From Rhynchospora pubera (lineage: Eukaryota; Streptophyta; Magnoliopsida; Poales; Cyperaceae): a stretch of 64,000 nucleotides of DNA. Position 1 is the first letter of the stretch, and each line of letters opens with the position of its first letter. The notes under the pieces are model-generated. The model saw only the letters and a list, made by a program, of their open reading frames with translations. It was not told the origin of the DNA and searched no databases. Shown here in pieces: positions 1 to 12,016 of the stretch. Position numbers and translations under genes: made by a program. The stretch lies in assembly GCA_028095005.1 (NCBI GenBank), contig CM051459.1, positions 317,318,513 through 317,382,512 on the forward strand, read 5' to 3'.

Positions 1-753
1 TTAAATTTCATTGAATTCTATGATTAATTTCACACAACAGATCATTATAGATCAACAAACGTTTATGCTCTTTTCAAACAAAAATGAAGAGGAACGAGTA
101 GTACACAATAGATTCACATTATACTTGAGATTTCAAGGAGCTAGAATTATTTTTCCCAAAAAAGCAAAGAATGAGAACTCTTTTGCATAATTGACAGCAC
201 ATACAAAAGATACATCTGTTTTTATGTTGCATTCTCAGTTACAAAAAATGTTCGTTACAATCTTTCTATTGTTTCTTAGGTGGTAATTAGTCCATTTTGT
301 GGTTGAAGGCCCCAGCAAATTCATCCATCAGCACTCAGCAGGCCCTTTACCATGTCGGTCACAGACTCACAGTTATCATTAAGTCCTTCAATGTTGGTTT
401 ACCTCTGTGAAAGCACACGAAATGGAGCAATAAATTGTTGCAGTTTTTTGCACGAGAAAATTAATTCAAATGGATTACTAAGTGAAATACAATTTCCACT
501 TGGCATCTTGATCAAACAATACGCAGTCAAAATTTACAAAAGAAAGGCTCTAACTTCACAGTTCTCAACTTGTAGAACCTAAAAAGAAAAAAAAAAAATT
601 GAGAAAAATACCAATCATGCAATCACAGTAGAATCAATTTGAATGCCCTGGGAAGCTGAACCTGACATCAGGAGCATAAAGTTAAACCATTCAAATGCCA
701 AAAATCACAGGTCCAGTCCTGACTGTGGTCCCTGCTCTCTGATCCGAAACCCC
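1..753. other. 3' flank of the pseudouridine synthase gene
   Basis: I see no convincing gene here. A 76-codon open frame at 352-582 lacks recognisable composition or splice context. The part next to 754 is probably the 3' untranslated region of the minus-strand gene that follows. The rest is AT-rich and unassigned. Confidence 0.4.
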
Positions 754-1892
754 TCATACTGTTGAAGCCATCTCCTTAACCCAAGAAGGTAGCGGGGCTT
801 TAAGATTTAGCTGCACATCTGTAATTGGGTGCACGAATGACAAAGTTTCAGCATGCAACGCATGAAAATCATATTCTACCCCATTCCACTCGCACACACC
901 GCCATATTTCACATCCCCTCTTATCGGCAACCCCAGATACTGGCAGTGCAGTCTGATCTGATGTGTCCTGCCACTTTTCGGGTAAGCCCGCATCAACACC
1001 TCATCTGCCCTAGTGCTTTTATTCTCACCATGTGACACCTTATCTCGTACATCTATAGATTTCACCTCACTGTCAATTCCAGTATCTAAAAAATTTCTCG
1101 GTTCGTGGAACTTGGCTAAACGATTAATGCTTAACACCTCGAAGGCAGTCTCCATATGCTTCACGCGGGATCCACCAGGAAGTGTCCGGTCCACGTCATC
1201 AACCGAGTACACGCGCCAGGCACCATGTTTGGACCTCCCGTGACCAGATGTAATGTGGGCCTGGCACCAATCAGGAGCAGGACCCAAAGAGAGGGCCAGG
1301 TAAGTTTTTGATAGTGTGGTCGGTGAATGATTTAACAAGCCTGGCTGCAGCCTTGTTGTGCTTGGTCACAACCATAAGCCCGCTTGTGTCGCGGTCTAGC
1401 CGGTTCGCCAGGTGTAGGTTGCAAGATGTACTAGACCCTGCAGGTGCAATACATACATTTCAATAAGAAAGAGAAAAGGAATGAGTTGATTTGCAAAATT
1501 GTGCTGGTTCATAATGATGTAAGAATGTGATCAATGAAGAAGTAATTAAACAAGAGAAGAAGCTCACCAATCGAAGAGGAGAGAGATGAGAGAATGGAGT
1601 CGCAATAGACTCCAGATGGCTTGTTAACCACAGCGATCCATTCATCCTCGAAAACGACGCTCAAATCGAAGGGCGCGCCAGAGCGAGCCGACGCAGACAT
1701 GGCTCGGCGCACTTCGACTTCCCTCGAGTGAGGCGGGTGTGGTGGGGTCAGAGGGATTGGGAAGTCGGTGCTAGAGATGCCTGATTCGGAGGAAGTCATG
1801 GCGACGGCGGAGAAGAGGCGAAGTTGAGGTACTGATTTCGACCTCAGAAGAAAGGAGGCGGAGGGAAGAGAGAAGAGGGGTATTTTCGTCAT
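754..1892 (-). CDS. RNA pseudouridine synthase (RluA family, plant RNA pseudouridine synthase 1-like), frame broken once
   Basis: The likely role is isomerisation of uridine to pseudouridine in organellar or cytosolic RNA. Exon 1 (1892-1568) begins with a basic, Ser-rich leader that looks like an organelle transit peptide and reaches FEDEWIAVVNKPSGVYCDS, the usual family opening. The donor is at 1567-1566. Exon 2 starts at 1437 after a CAG acceptor and reads HLANRLDRDTSGLMVVTKH, the RLD-x-x-TSG motif with the catalytic Asp. Further on, in another frame, are KTYLALSLGPAPDW and SGRTHQIRLHCQYLGLPI, the conserved C-terminal core, with the stop at 754. The two exon-2 frames meet at an A5 run (plus-strand T5 at 1305-1309), where the phase is off by one. 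This is either a real frameshift that makes a pseudogene or a sequence error. The family assignment is firm; integrity is not. Confidence 0.85.
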
Positions 1893-2605
1893 TGCATCAA
1901 CCTAAGTTGAGATGGATTGGATTAGCGGATATCTCGTTCGTGCTTAATGGGCTATTAAGGGCTCAATAGATTTACTGGATCTTTGTTTTTGGGCCTCCAG
2001 ATTAACTTCGTTTTAAATTTAAATTATACATATGCTGCATTCTTGCATTGCATCTTTGAAAGTATACATGACATTTTATCAGGACAAGCATAAAAAATTA
2101 TTAATTACTAATTCTCACGGACTGAATTACGCAAATTTAAACGCAATGTCTAGTTGCTGTAATCCGTTGCATACTGGCATTATTGTAAGCTAGAATGTAT
2201 GTTTGAATAAACTTTTGCAGTAACATTTCAGAAATTTTCAGCGTGTGTATATTGGAAGGCAGTAACATTTCGGATATTTTCAGCGTTCAGAAATTTTCAT
2301 TTCATTATAGTGCTAAAAGATTCACTTTCATTTGAAATCAAAGCTTCAAATTCTTCAGGAATCAAGAAGCCATTTTTACATTAGCACCTAACAGCTAATT
2401 AGCAATCAAACTATCAGAAACAGGCACAATTTTTTTTTAAAAAAAAAAGAATAAAATAAAAAGGGGCTCCGATACGGACCCCTCCCTATCACCATCCCAA
2501 ACCCAAAACCCGAATATAACCATCCAAACACAGTTAAGTTACAACCCGATACGCTACCCGACACCAAACAGCAAACACCATTCCAACAAAACCCAATCTA
2601 ACATT
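1893..2605. other. Intergenic spacer between two minus-strand genes
   Basis: The 1893-1990 part should hold the promoter of the pseudouridine synthase gene. A short direct repeat (about 26 bp, near 2219 and 2261) is present. From about 2460 to 2605 the DNA is probably the 3' untranslated region of histone H4. No other gene is visible. Confidence 0.4.
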
Positions 2606-2917
2606 CTAACCCCCAAATCCATACAAGGTCCTTCCTTGGCGCTTGAGCGCGTACACCACGTCCATGGCAGTGACAGTCTTCCTCCTCGCGTGCTCCGTGT
2701 AGGTCACGGCGTCTCTAATGACATTCTCGAGGAAGATCTTGAGGACGCCACGTGTCTCCTCGTAGATCAAGCCGCTGATACGCTTGACGCCGCCACGCCT
2801 GGCGAGACGACGGATGGCGGGCTTGGTGATGCCTTGGATGTTGTCTCTCAGCACCTTCCTGTGGCGCTTCGCACCTCCTTTGCCTAGCCCCTTGCCTCCC
2901 TTTCCTCGGCCAGACAT
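2606..2917 (-). CDS. Histone H4, intact
   Basis: Core histone H4, which pairs with H3 in the nucleosome tetramer and packs nuclear DNA. The frame is 103 codons without an intron, the standard plant length including Met. It begins [20 protein letters not shown], the acetylatable tail with K5, K8, K12 and K16, and ends in [13 protein letters not shown] see no departure from the usual plant sequence, so the gene should be functional. Codons are GC-rich in third positions compared with the AT-rich surroundings, as is normal for plant histone genes. It lies about 700 bp from the pseudouridine synthase gene on the same strand and has its own S-phase type promoter upstream. Confidence 0.98.
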
Positions 2918-3160
2918 TGTCGTCGATCTCGTTCAGAGAAGAGATTAGAGTCGATTTGAGAGAGAGAGAGAGAGTGGTTTGAATTTTGTAAGATGAGATC
3001 TTTTCGGAGATGGATGGGAATGAGTAGAGAGGTTTTGATTTATAAACGAATTTGAGATGGGAGCTGTCGATCCGTGGACTTAGACGAGTACCCTTGATTT
3101 GAGAATAAACGGTGTGGATTCAATTAATGCCAGTGGTGGGGATCGCTGACGTGGATAGGG
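2918..3160 (-). promoter_or_regulatory. Histone H4 5' UTR and promoter (TATA box, Type I element)
   Basis: Read on the minus strand, a TATA box (TTTATAAA, 3039-3046) lies about 125 bases before the ATG. Further up, CCACGTCAGCGATCC (about 3140-3154) matches the plant histone Type I element (CCACGTCANCGATCCGCG), which joins the ACGTCA hexamer to a reverse octamer and drives S-phase expression. A second near-octamer, GATCCGTG, is at about 3069-3076. The motif definitions come from plant histone promoter literature; the matches were made by eye. Confidence 0.8.
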
Positions 3161-3790
3161 AATGACTCTTTTTTGTTTATTCGCCAAGTCGTGTGGTCGG
3201 AGTTGTGGATGTTTTTCTGTAAAGCGGGTCAATGTATAAACTTGGGCCTATATGCATAAAGATTGTTTTGCATTTTATTGAATCTGTTATGAAATTAATA
3301 TATTTGTGGATTTGTGAATTGTTGATCTTCACATTATCCACTACTCATTTATTTTCACACTCTCCACTATTCATTTAAATTCATAATCTCCACTACTCAT
3401 TTATTGATCATTATATGAAGTATTATGTTGTAGCGTATAAACAAAGACATTATAAATTTGTGTATATAAATGAATGGATGGAAAGAGATAATAAAATTCT
3501 AAAATTGAAATTGAGAAAATTGTCTTATTTACTCTTCAGATATTATTTATTATTTTTTCCACATTATTTTACAACAAGACACATATTTTAATTATCTCTT
3601 TATATTTTTTTCTAAGTGCCTTTTGTTTTCAATCTCAACTCTTTACGCTTTAACTTAATTTAAAATAAAACTAAAGTATATTTCAGAAAATCGTACAAAT
3701 TTTTTTTTCTTTTTGAGATTGTAAAAAAGTAGGAACATGCTTTCTATAAAATGGCGTGTTTTGCATGCACGCAGTAAAGCGAAGAGTGGT
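3060..3790. repeat. H4 upstream region, paralogous to 24160-24700
   Basis: Several blocks here recur in the same order and orientation at 24160-24700. One is the ACCCTTGATT...AACGGTG block followed by the Type I element. Another is a distal block containing AAAATAAAACTRAAGTAT, then TTTCAGAAAAT, then a GGCGYGTTT...ATGCACGCA tail. The two copies are strongly diverged with many indels. The copy at 24 kb has no H4 coding sequence beside it. Confidence 0.7.
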
Positions 3791-3897
3791 AAATACAAGC
3801 TTAAAAGTTAATGAACTCTCATAACATGCCTTCTCATACGGACTAGCATATACTAAAATGCTAACAGTGCATTTCATTGTTGGGATTTTGGAGTTAA

Positions 3898-5374
3898 AAA
3901 CTTCTGTAATTGAGCAAATAAAAGAAATCGAACATTTTAAGCTCTTGATAACACTGAATAACTTCCCCTTTTTTTTAGCACTGATACAATTTTATGGATG
4001 AATGAAACTTGTATTGTTACTATCTCTCCTTGTTAAAAAAAAAAAAAACAGTGTGGTCAGGAAGGAACTCTTCAATCGTTAATGCTACTTAAAGGATGGA
4101 TCAATCAGGAAGGAACAACAACAAAGAAAATGGGAAGAATAATGACAATGCAAATAGTCTTCTAGCTAGAAGCATGGGACTAAATTGGAGCAATGATCAA
4201 AAAACACTTCTCTTTAATTTGATACAAGAAGAGAAACTTGTATTTCGAGTCACCGGTCCAGGGACATTTACCATTCAAATGTGGGAAAAAAAATAGCAAT
4301 TATCATGAATTCACAATCGGTGCTGATATGTGTGGTCGCATATTACAAACACAATGGAAAACAATTAAATATGATTTTTATGATTATAAGAGACGTTCCG
4401 ATTATAATACAAAACCCTTCAAGTGGCTTGATATAATGATGAAGATAGTTGAATCAAATACGGCACGCAGACAATATGCAATGTAGTAGATGGTAGGTCC
4501 AGTTCAGTACCATTTGAAGACTTAGCCAATCTTACAGCTCAGATAGTAACGATAGTTTTAATTAATTAATTTTCATAAATAAATTTATTATTACTAGTGC
4601 CAATACATGTAATTCCAACGAAGAAAATTAATTATTATTGCATGGAAATAATATATATATAAAATATTTTACTAATACAACCTGAAAAGTGAAAATTAAT
4701 TAAAACTGTCGTTACTATCTGAGCTGTCAGATGGGTTAACAAAGTCTTCAAGTGGTACATCGGAGGTACCATCTACTGCATTATTGTTCACATGCCGTAT
4801 TTGATTTAACTATCGAAGTCATTATATCAAACCACTTGAAGGATTCCACTACTTATAATCATAAAAATCATACTTAATTGTTTTTCATCATGTTTGTAAT
4901 TCACGACCTTCACGTTTTAGTGCCGATTGTGAATTCAATATTCATTAATTGCAATTTTTTTTCCAATATTTGAATGGTGAATGTCTCTGGACTGATGACT
5001 CGAATGACTCGAATTGCAAGTTGTTCTAATCGTGTCAAATTTAAGAGGAATGTTGTTTCATCATTGCTCCAATTTAGTCCCCTACTTCTAGAAGACTGTT
5101 ATGTATTGTTATTCTTTCCATTTTCTTTGTTGTTGTTCTTCCCTGATTGATACATCTTTAAATAGCATTAACGATTGAAGGGTTACTACACTGTTGAAAG
5201 AGCTGCTGGGTGAAGCAAACATCTGTGATTTTTTTTAACAAGGAGAGACAGCAACAATACCCGTTTCATTAATCCATACAATTTGTATCAGTGTTAAAAA
5301 AAAAAGATAAATTATTCAGAGCTATCAAGATCTTAAAATGTTTAATTTATTTCATTTGCTCAATTACAGAAAAT
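3898..5374. repeat. Large inverted repeat (two arms of about 680 bp) carrying a Myb/SANT-like gene fragment
   Basis: The left arm (about 3898-4575) and right arm (about 4690-5374) are reverse complements over almost their full length, with a spacer of about 115 bp. Both outer ends read TTCTGTAATTGAGC inward. Near the spacer both arms carry the CTCAGATAGTAACGA stretch. The left arm lacks about 30 bp present in the right arm near 5195-5225. I found no clear terminal motif of a known transposon superfamily and no certain target-site duplication. A transcript through it would fold into a long hairpin. Confidence 0.85.
4096..4484 (+). pseudogene. Myb/SANT-like DNA-binding domain fragment (left arm)
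   Basis: The frame starts with an Asn/Lys-rich leader and then reads GLNWSNDQKTLLFNLIQEEK. After a break in an A8 run (4286-4293) it continues in the next frame with YHEFTIGADMCGRILQ, TQWKTIKYDFYDYK and KPFKWLDIMMKIVES. The spaced Trp and hydrophobic residues fit the plant Myb/SANT-like (L10-interacting MYB or trihelix-like) domain. A mirrored copy is in the right arm on the minus strand (about 4790-5155). Each copy is a broken fragment, probably captured from an expressed gene elsewhere. The family call is moderately sure. Confidence 0.55.
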
Positions 5375-7498
5375 AAAAAGAACTTGTTGATTTGCACATG
5401 ATATTCAACATATTTTACAAAAGTATATCCTTGAATTGCACGTCCTTTGTTTCTATATGCTGGTAAAATGGAGCAAAACTATGTTCGTGAAGTAAAACCA
5501 TATGAAATCAAAATGAAAGTTCAAACTAAACATAAATTCAAACAAAAAATTTAATATGTAGGCCAATAAAAGTTAAAAGAGAAATCATGTAAGATATGGA
5601 CAACAGATAATTCGGTCCTCGATATCTTTAATTTGATGACTAGCATGTGCGGACAAGATACCTTTGACAGGTACAGAAAGAAAGAATTGTGATAGGTTTA
5701 AACTTAAAAATGAACTGTCTAATTAAACAAATACTAAGGCTAGTGGTGCAAAGCCCACTTCTGTCCTTCTGATCCTCAATAAATTAACGACAAGAGGAAA
5801 GAAAACTGACCTGTCATGATCGAATAGAAGAGAGAACTTGATTAAACTCCCTGAATTTTCTGAGAAGAAAAGAAGAAAGGTTTTATAGGACTAATTTTCT
5901 AATTTTATCTACAACAATAGAGCTAATTTGGGAGCGAACTCTTTCATTCGGAAGAGTAAAGTGACATGCTAATTTGATCTCCTTTCGGAAGAGGAAAGCC
6001 ACTTGGCTATTTTTATATATCATCTATTTTTATTAAGGATAAAGAGCGATTTAAGAAGGACACAATCGTCAATCAGACGAGGAAGATCATATTTCTTAAT
6101 TTAAAACACCTCTCAAGAAGTTGTAATTTAAGATGCCACATCAGATATTTAAGAATCCATGTACATCAATTAAAACTGCATCAAATCATCAATTAAGTAT
6201 GTTAAGAATCTGATTTTAAGATGTGTTTGGTTTCTTAAATCCATTTTAACTGAGTTAAAGAAGGATTTATGTTCCAACCAAACATGGTAAATTTATTGGT
6301 TTTCTTAATAAAAAAATTGTATGTGGGTGTCTTGCTCCTTTTATAATTAAAAATTCATATATTATTATAAAAAGAATATTTTATATGTTACTAATTCTTA
6401 AATCTATACCAAACACTAATTCTTAAATCCATACCAAATACAAATTTAACTTCGGTGGAGTAAGATGACTTAACTAGTTATAAATTTTAAACTTAATTAA
6501 GAAACAATTTAAGTTCTTGCCAAATATGGCTTAACATTAAAGTTTTTTTTTTGAAGAAATTAATATTAAAGTTTTAATTATACAATTTTACAAATATTAT
6601 TATTTTTTTTGTAAAGTTTTCATTAGAAATAGTCCTTTTGATTGTACCTGTTGCCGGTGTATTTCATGTGAATGTTTGGATAGTACCGGACCAGGTCTAT
6701 AATAATCATACCAGTAGAAAACATAACATACTGAACTTTATATTAATAGCCATGTGGCTCAATTGTACCAGATCGAAACCAGAATACTCCATTTTAAGTA
6801 AAAAATTAATCAAAAGCGTTTGATTTTTTAGCACAAAAAAGCGATGAGACGGGACCGACAAGTAAATTTGTGTTGGGACTTGGGAGTGGAAAAATATGAA
6901 TGCTTATCATATGTGTGGAGAATTAAAGGAGACGAATTTGATTTTGTTTCTTAGTTACTATTTAAAAAAAAAGCGTAGATTAATACTGCTCGTAAAATAA
7001 AAAAATAATAAAGGGATTGTATATGCTTAAAATTTAAATTTGAATGTGTAGGTAGCTGAAAAAAATTAAGTTATTAATTACATAATAATTAGAAGCTCGA
7101 AAAATAATAGATAGCTGATATTTGTTCCCAAACAAGGTTTCACTTTCACACTGACAAAATAGTTGAAAATACAAATGCAGAGTTTCAGACAATGGTCAGA
7201 GATCAGAGGTGGTGGCCTTGCACTCGCAGTTCCCGATATGCTAAAATATACAAGTTGAAAATATAATATACAGAAAAAGTTGAACTCCGTGCATGTGACA
7301 GCCTCCTTCCCCCGAGACGTTGGTCTGAACTCCTTTGTCTTTTCTTTCATTATTCTATGTATGCTTCCACTGGCAATTAGTTTCAGACTTTCAGTCAAGA
7401 TTGATACTTTCAGTTCCAGACTTACAGTTCCTCTCTTTCTTTCCGCGTTCTAATAATTTCCTCAATCCCCATTTGAGAAAGGCATTGAGTGCAGATCA
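5375..7498. other. AT-rich intergenic region and promoter of the NBS-LRR relic
   Basis: No gene is visible. Short open frames at 6638-6823 and 7078-7398 have no recognisable product. The last 150 bases before 7499 would be the 5' untranslated region of the resistance-gene relic. I could not place convincing transposon borders here. Confidence 0.4.
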
Positions 7499-8931
7499 AT
7501 GGGGCTCGGCGGCGTAATTACCAACCTTCTCTCTTTGGGTGCCCAACTCATTCCCGTCGTCAACGCATCCGCTCAAGCTCCTTCGTCTTCATCCTCATGT
7601 CCTCCGGTAGAAAGCCAACAGATCGAGACTGAATTGAAAGAATTAATGAGGTTGCTTGAGCGGATCAAGGCCAGGCTTTACGACGCAGAGGAGAGGAGGA
7701 TAAGGGACCTTTCAGTCAAGCTCTGGCTCAAGGAGCTCAGGCAAGTTGCATACGATGCAGAGGATGTGCTTGATGAGTACCACTATGAAGTCCTACGGGC
7801 GCAAGTCGAGGCCAGAGATGCTTCTCCCAAAAGGAAGCTATGTCAGGTAATTATTTCCAAAGCAATTAATCAGATTGCAATAGTTAATGTTTGAGCTATT
7901 TTATTGGCCATCACTCTAGCACCCAATTGCACGTTGATATTTGTAACTAATGGGTTAAAATACGTAGGGTCTATATAATAACATATTACAATCCGTTTAG
8001 ATGTTTAACATGTAATAAATATGTATATTAACACTATCAGCCTATCACACTTAATTACACCCCTGTATGGGTAATTATGAACTTTCAGGTACCAGATGCC
8101 ATGCTCGGTCAAATCCGGCAAATTAGGAGTAGATTTTCTGAGATTACAAAGGATCGAATTGCACTGCAACTGTCCGAGGATGATTGGCCCAGGCACTGCA
8201 GTAGTGATATGCAAATAGTTCCAACTAGCCACTTTGTAGTTAAGTCCGATATCATTGGTCGAAAGAGAGAAAAGAAGAAATTGATTAATCTACTATCCTC
8301 TGAAAGTAACGATGGTAATATCATTTCTGTGGTGACTATTGTCGGCACAGGAGGCATTGGAAAAACAACTCTTGCAAAGCTTGTTTACAATGACCAGAAT
8401 TTTCGACAAAATTTTGATAAATTTGGGTGGGTATTTGTAGCTGATGATTTCAATGTACAGAGGCTCTCAAGAGAAGTCAGTGAATCTATTACAGAAGAAT
8501 CATGTGATTTTGCAAATTTGAGTGCTTTGCAAGCGAAAATTAGTAAGGAGGTAAGAGAAAAAAAAGGATATTTCTTGTCCTTGATGATGTTTGGAATGAG
8601 AATAAAAATCTTTGGGAGTTATTCCAGCTTCCTTTCATGTCAGCATCCTTGGTGAAAATTCTGGTGACCACAAGGAACAAATCTGTTGCACGAATCATGC
8701 AGACAGAGCCTGATGCGATTTACAACATTCCCTGTTTGTCGGAAGAGCAAAGTTGGCAAATGTTTCAGCATTTTGCATTCGATAATGTTGTTCCACATAC
8801 GGATTCAAATTTTGTAGAAATTGGAAAGAAAATAATGAGGAAATGTGGGAAGTTGCCCTTGGCTATAAAGTCAATTGCAAGCCTTTTGAGGCACGAGCCG
8901 AATGAAGAGAACTGGAAAAAAATCTTAGAAA

Positions 8932-9514
8932 CAGTGACGGAGCTATGTAGGGACAAGCCCAGGACGTGCCTGGGCTTGTTTCCCGAAATACATGGCCTGA
9001 CAAGGTATTTTGCTTGTTAAAATATCAAAAGGCCTGAAAGTGCCCGGGGTTGAATCAGTGGGTTGGACTAAAAAAAATGTAAAATGTGCCTGGGCATGAG
9101 TCTAGTTTCTCTGCTGCATGCTCTACTTCCCAAACGGATTGACTGATTTCATTTCACTTTCTCTTCCGTATTTTATATTCATCTATAAATAAAACCATTG
9201 GGTGGGTTTCAATGAAAGGGAAAAAGACAAAGGCTGTGCTATATGCTTTAAAAAGTCAGACTTCACTACGCACACAGCAGCTGTGTAGTGTCTATTGAGA
9301 CTTCCAGATTTTATTCAATACATGCTCTTACAATGAGAGATAAATATAATAAAAAATAATTAATTTTTTAGAAAATATATATTTTGCAATAATACTCTTA
9401 ATCATATTATAAAATAATAATTTATATTAAATTTATTATTTAATTTTTTTTAATATTTAATTTATTAACTTTGTGATGGTGCGCGGGCTTAAAATTCGGC
9501 TGGCTCCGTCCCTG
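8932..9514. mobile_element. Non-autonomous hAT element in the NB-ARC exon
   Basis: An 8-bp target-site duplication CTTAGAAA flanks it (8924-8931 and 9515-9522). The left terminus is CAGTGACGGAGCTATGTAG and the inverted right terminus is CAGGGACGGAGCCAGCCG, the CAGnGACGGAGC type of hAT. The 583-bp interior is AT-rich and has no transposase. It lies just after the GLPL region of the resistance gene. Confidence 0.92.
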
Positions 9515-10255
9515 CTTAGAAAGTGAGTTATGGGAGTCAGATGCTAGCAATGAGATATTCGGACCTCTACTGATAAGCTATGCTCGCCTTCCCACATACT
9601 TAAAGCCTTGTTTTCTGTATTCTTCCTTGTTTCCTAAAGAACTTAGAACTTACTACAATGATGCAGAGAGATTGATCAAATTGTGGATTTCTCAGGGATA
9701 TGTGCAGACAGAAAAGATCGATTGGATATATGTAAAACAACCACTACGCCAAAAAAAATCTTTAGTACCGCTATATTAATATCTGTTTTTTAAAAAACCG
9801 GTATAAAAAATAGTCAGTGGCATTTTCGTAATTATCAGGTTTTATTTTTAGTACCGGTTTTTTATAAAAACCGGTGCTAAAATATTGGCAAAAAAATAAA
9901 AAAATACGGTTTATCTTTAGTACCGGTTTTCTTAAAAAACCGGTACTAAAGATTATATTTTTAGTACCGATTTTTAATAAAAAACCGGTACTAAAGGGTT
10001 GTAAAAAAAATTAAAATTCTGTCTATTTTTAGTACCGGTTTTTCTAAAAAACCGGTACTAAAAATAGTATCTTTAGTACCGGTTTTTTAGAAAAAACCGG
10101 TACTAAAGATCAATTTAATTTTTTTTAAAATAAAATGCCGCCAAAACCAATATAAGCTGCCTCTCTCTGCGTGAAAAATTTTCTAAGTCCAAAACCTAGC
10201 TGCTGCCTCCTCTCTTTCTCTCCTCTCTTCCTCTTCCTCTTCCTCTTGATCTACT

Positions 10256-12016
10256 TGTTAGAGATATGTCCTAGAAGCCAATCATATTTGGCTACTTCTA
10301 TGGTTTTATGTTATGGATGATTTTATATCATTTGTTCCTTGATTTATGTGTTGACAGTTCATTCAGGTTGAGGATCTGAATTATAGATCACTGTGATTCA
10401 TTTAGTAGTAAATGACAACAATAAATCTAAAGCGTCCATAATCTTGATAATTAACAAGGAACATTAATTATCAATAAGATTAGTATGCAAGTTAAGTGTT
10501 GATTAAGTTCTATAAATCAAAGGTTAAGAGTAACCAACTTAATTGCATATGTTTATGTTAATTGAACATAGTACAGGACATGACCCAACGAAATAAATAC
10601 ATGGATTGTGTTTGGGTGTCATTATTTATTTCGTTATGATTTTGATTCTAAGTTTGAGATATTTATCTTTTCCACATGAGGATAGGTTCAATAAATATCG
10701 TCTACTGCTGATTCCCGATAAGGGCTGCTATACGGACGTTATTTATGTTCTCTTGAATTGTGCGGGGAAAAGCTAAATAGTCAAGAAAACCGTATGTCCC
10801 TCATTAATTCACTTAGTGAGTGACGATATCTGTTTGGGCCCCTTGATGGAGATAGATTGTTTGCTAGCAACTGATACAATTATCTCTAGATCAAGAAACG
10901 TATAATCTGCAAGAATGACACATTCCTATCTTGGATTATACGATGATATCGTGAGGCATAGGAATCAAAATAGAGATATATTATTATTCTCTTATGCAGG
11001 ATTGAAATATTGTAGCTGTACACTATTTATGCGAATTGGGAATCATAACGTGTTGCTAGATACCGCTTATGATTATTGGATTTAAATAGCGATTTAACTC
11101 CATGTCCAACGTAGCATAAATCCTCAAAGGGTCACACAGAATTGGTGTTTTAACCACGCTTGCATTATTTATTTATTTGCAATAATTGGTATTGCAAAAT
11201 ATGATGAGTTGATTAATTAATTAAATAGCGTTGTAGACCGTTATAATTAATTAAATCAAAGGGATCATATAGAAATAAATTAATGCATTATCTAATCCCT
11301 AAATAATTATTATTAAGTTAATAATTATTTATTTTAACACATGTGCATTTTATAGGGCTTTAATTAAATAATTAATTAAAGGCCCAATAGGGATCCAAAT
11401 TGAGAGCAACAAGAGAGGCCATTTAATGAATGATTAAGTGGACCCATGAGGCAATGCAATTGGCCCATAAAGGCCCTCTTTGTGGCCGGCCAAGCAAGGT
11501 GGTAGGTGGGGTGGCAATTTGGTAAATAGTTAGTGTGAGGTAGGTAGGGTTTGCACTCTATATAAGGATGTGGATGGTTGCAAATCCCCCTCTCTCTCTC
11601 TCTCCCACTAACCTAGCCGCCCCTCCCTTGGTGTGCGCCTCCCTCTCTCCCATCTCTCCCTATTGCTCATGTGTTGAGCCCTCCATTCTTCCACAAATAA
11701 CTTGTTGATTTGCTAGAAGAATTGAGAAAGCTAGGGATTAGGCATCTCCTCCAAGTTACTAGCATAACTTGTAGAGGATTTGGTTAATACCAAGTGGACT
11801 CGAGGCGATTCGACAAGGAGGCGCGAGCTAGACGTGAGCACAACCACCTACAACCTAGCCGGTTCGAGCCTCTTGATTACTAGTTCAAGAGAGGTATACC
11901 TTGAACCTTTCTCTCTTGTGTGAATGGCTTAGTGCAAGATCCGTGTTTGTGCATGATTGTTTATGGATAATTAGTAGTATTTAATCATAAAATGAAAATT
12001 ATGCACTCAACTAACA
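10256..12016 (+). repeat. 5' LTR of the young copia element
   Basis: It contains a TATA box (CTCTATATAAGG, about 11556-11567) followed by a CT-rich stretch of the kind found near plant retrotransposon transcription starts. The 3' LTR at 18367-20127 is almost identical. Confidence 0.95.

Noticed and set aside
352..582. Open frame of 76 codons as a gene
   Set aside because: No start context, homology or splice support, and it lies in the likely 3' flank of the pseudouridine synthase gene.
6120..6560. A MITE between the two TTTAAGA-containing blocks
   Set aside because: Inverted similarity is short and I could not find flanking duplications.
9765..10110. Regularly repeated palindromes resembling a repeat-spacer array
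   Set aside because: They are sub-terminal repeats of a CACTA transposon, bounded by CACTA termini and a 3-bp TSD; CRISPR arrays do not occur in plant nuclear DNA.
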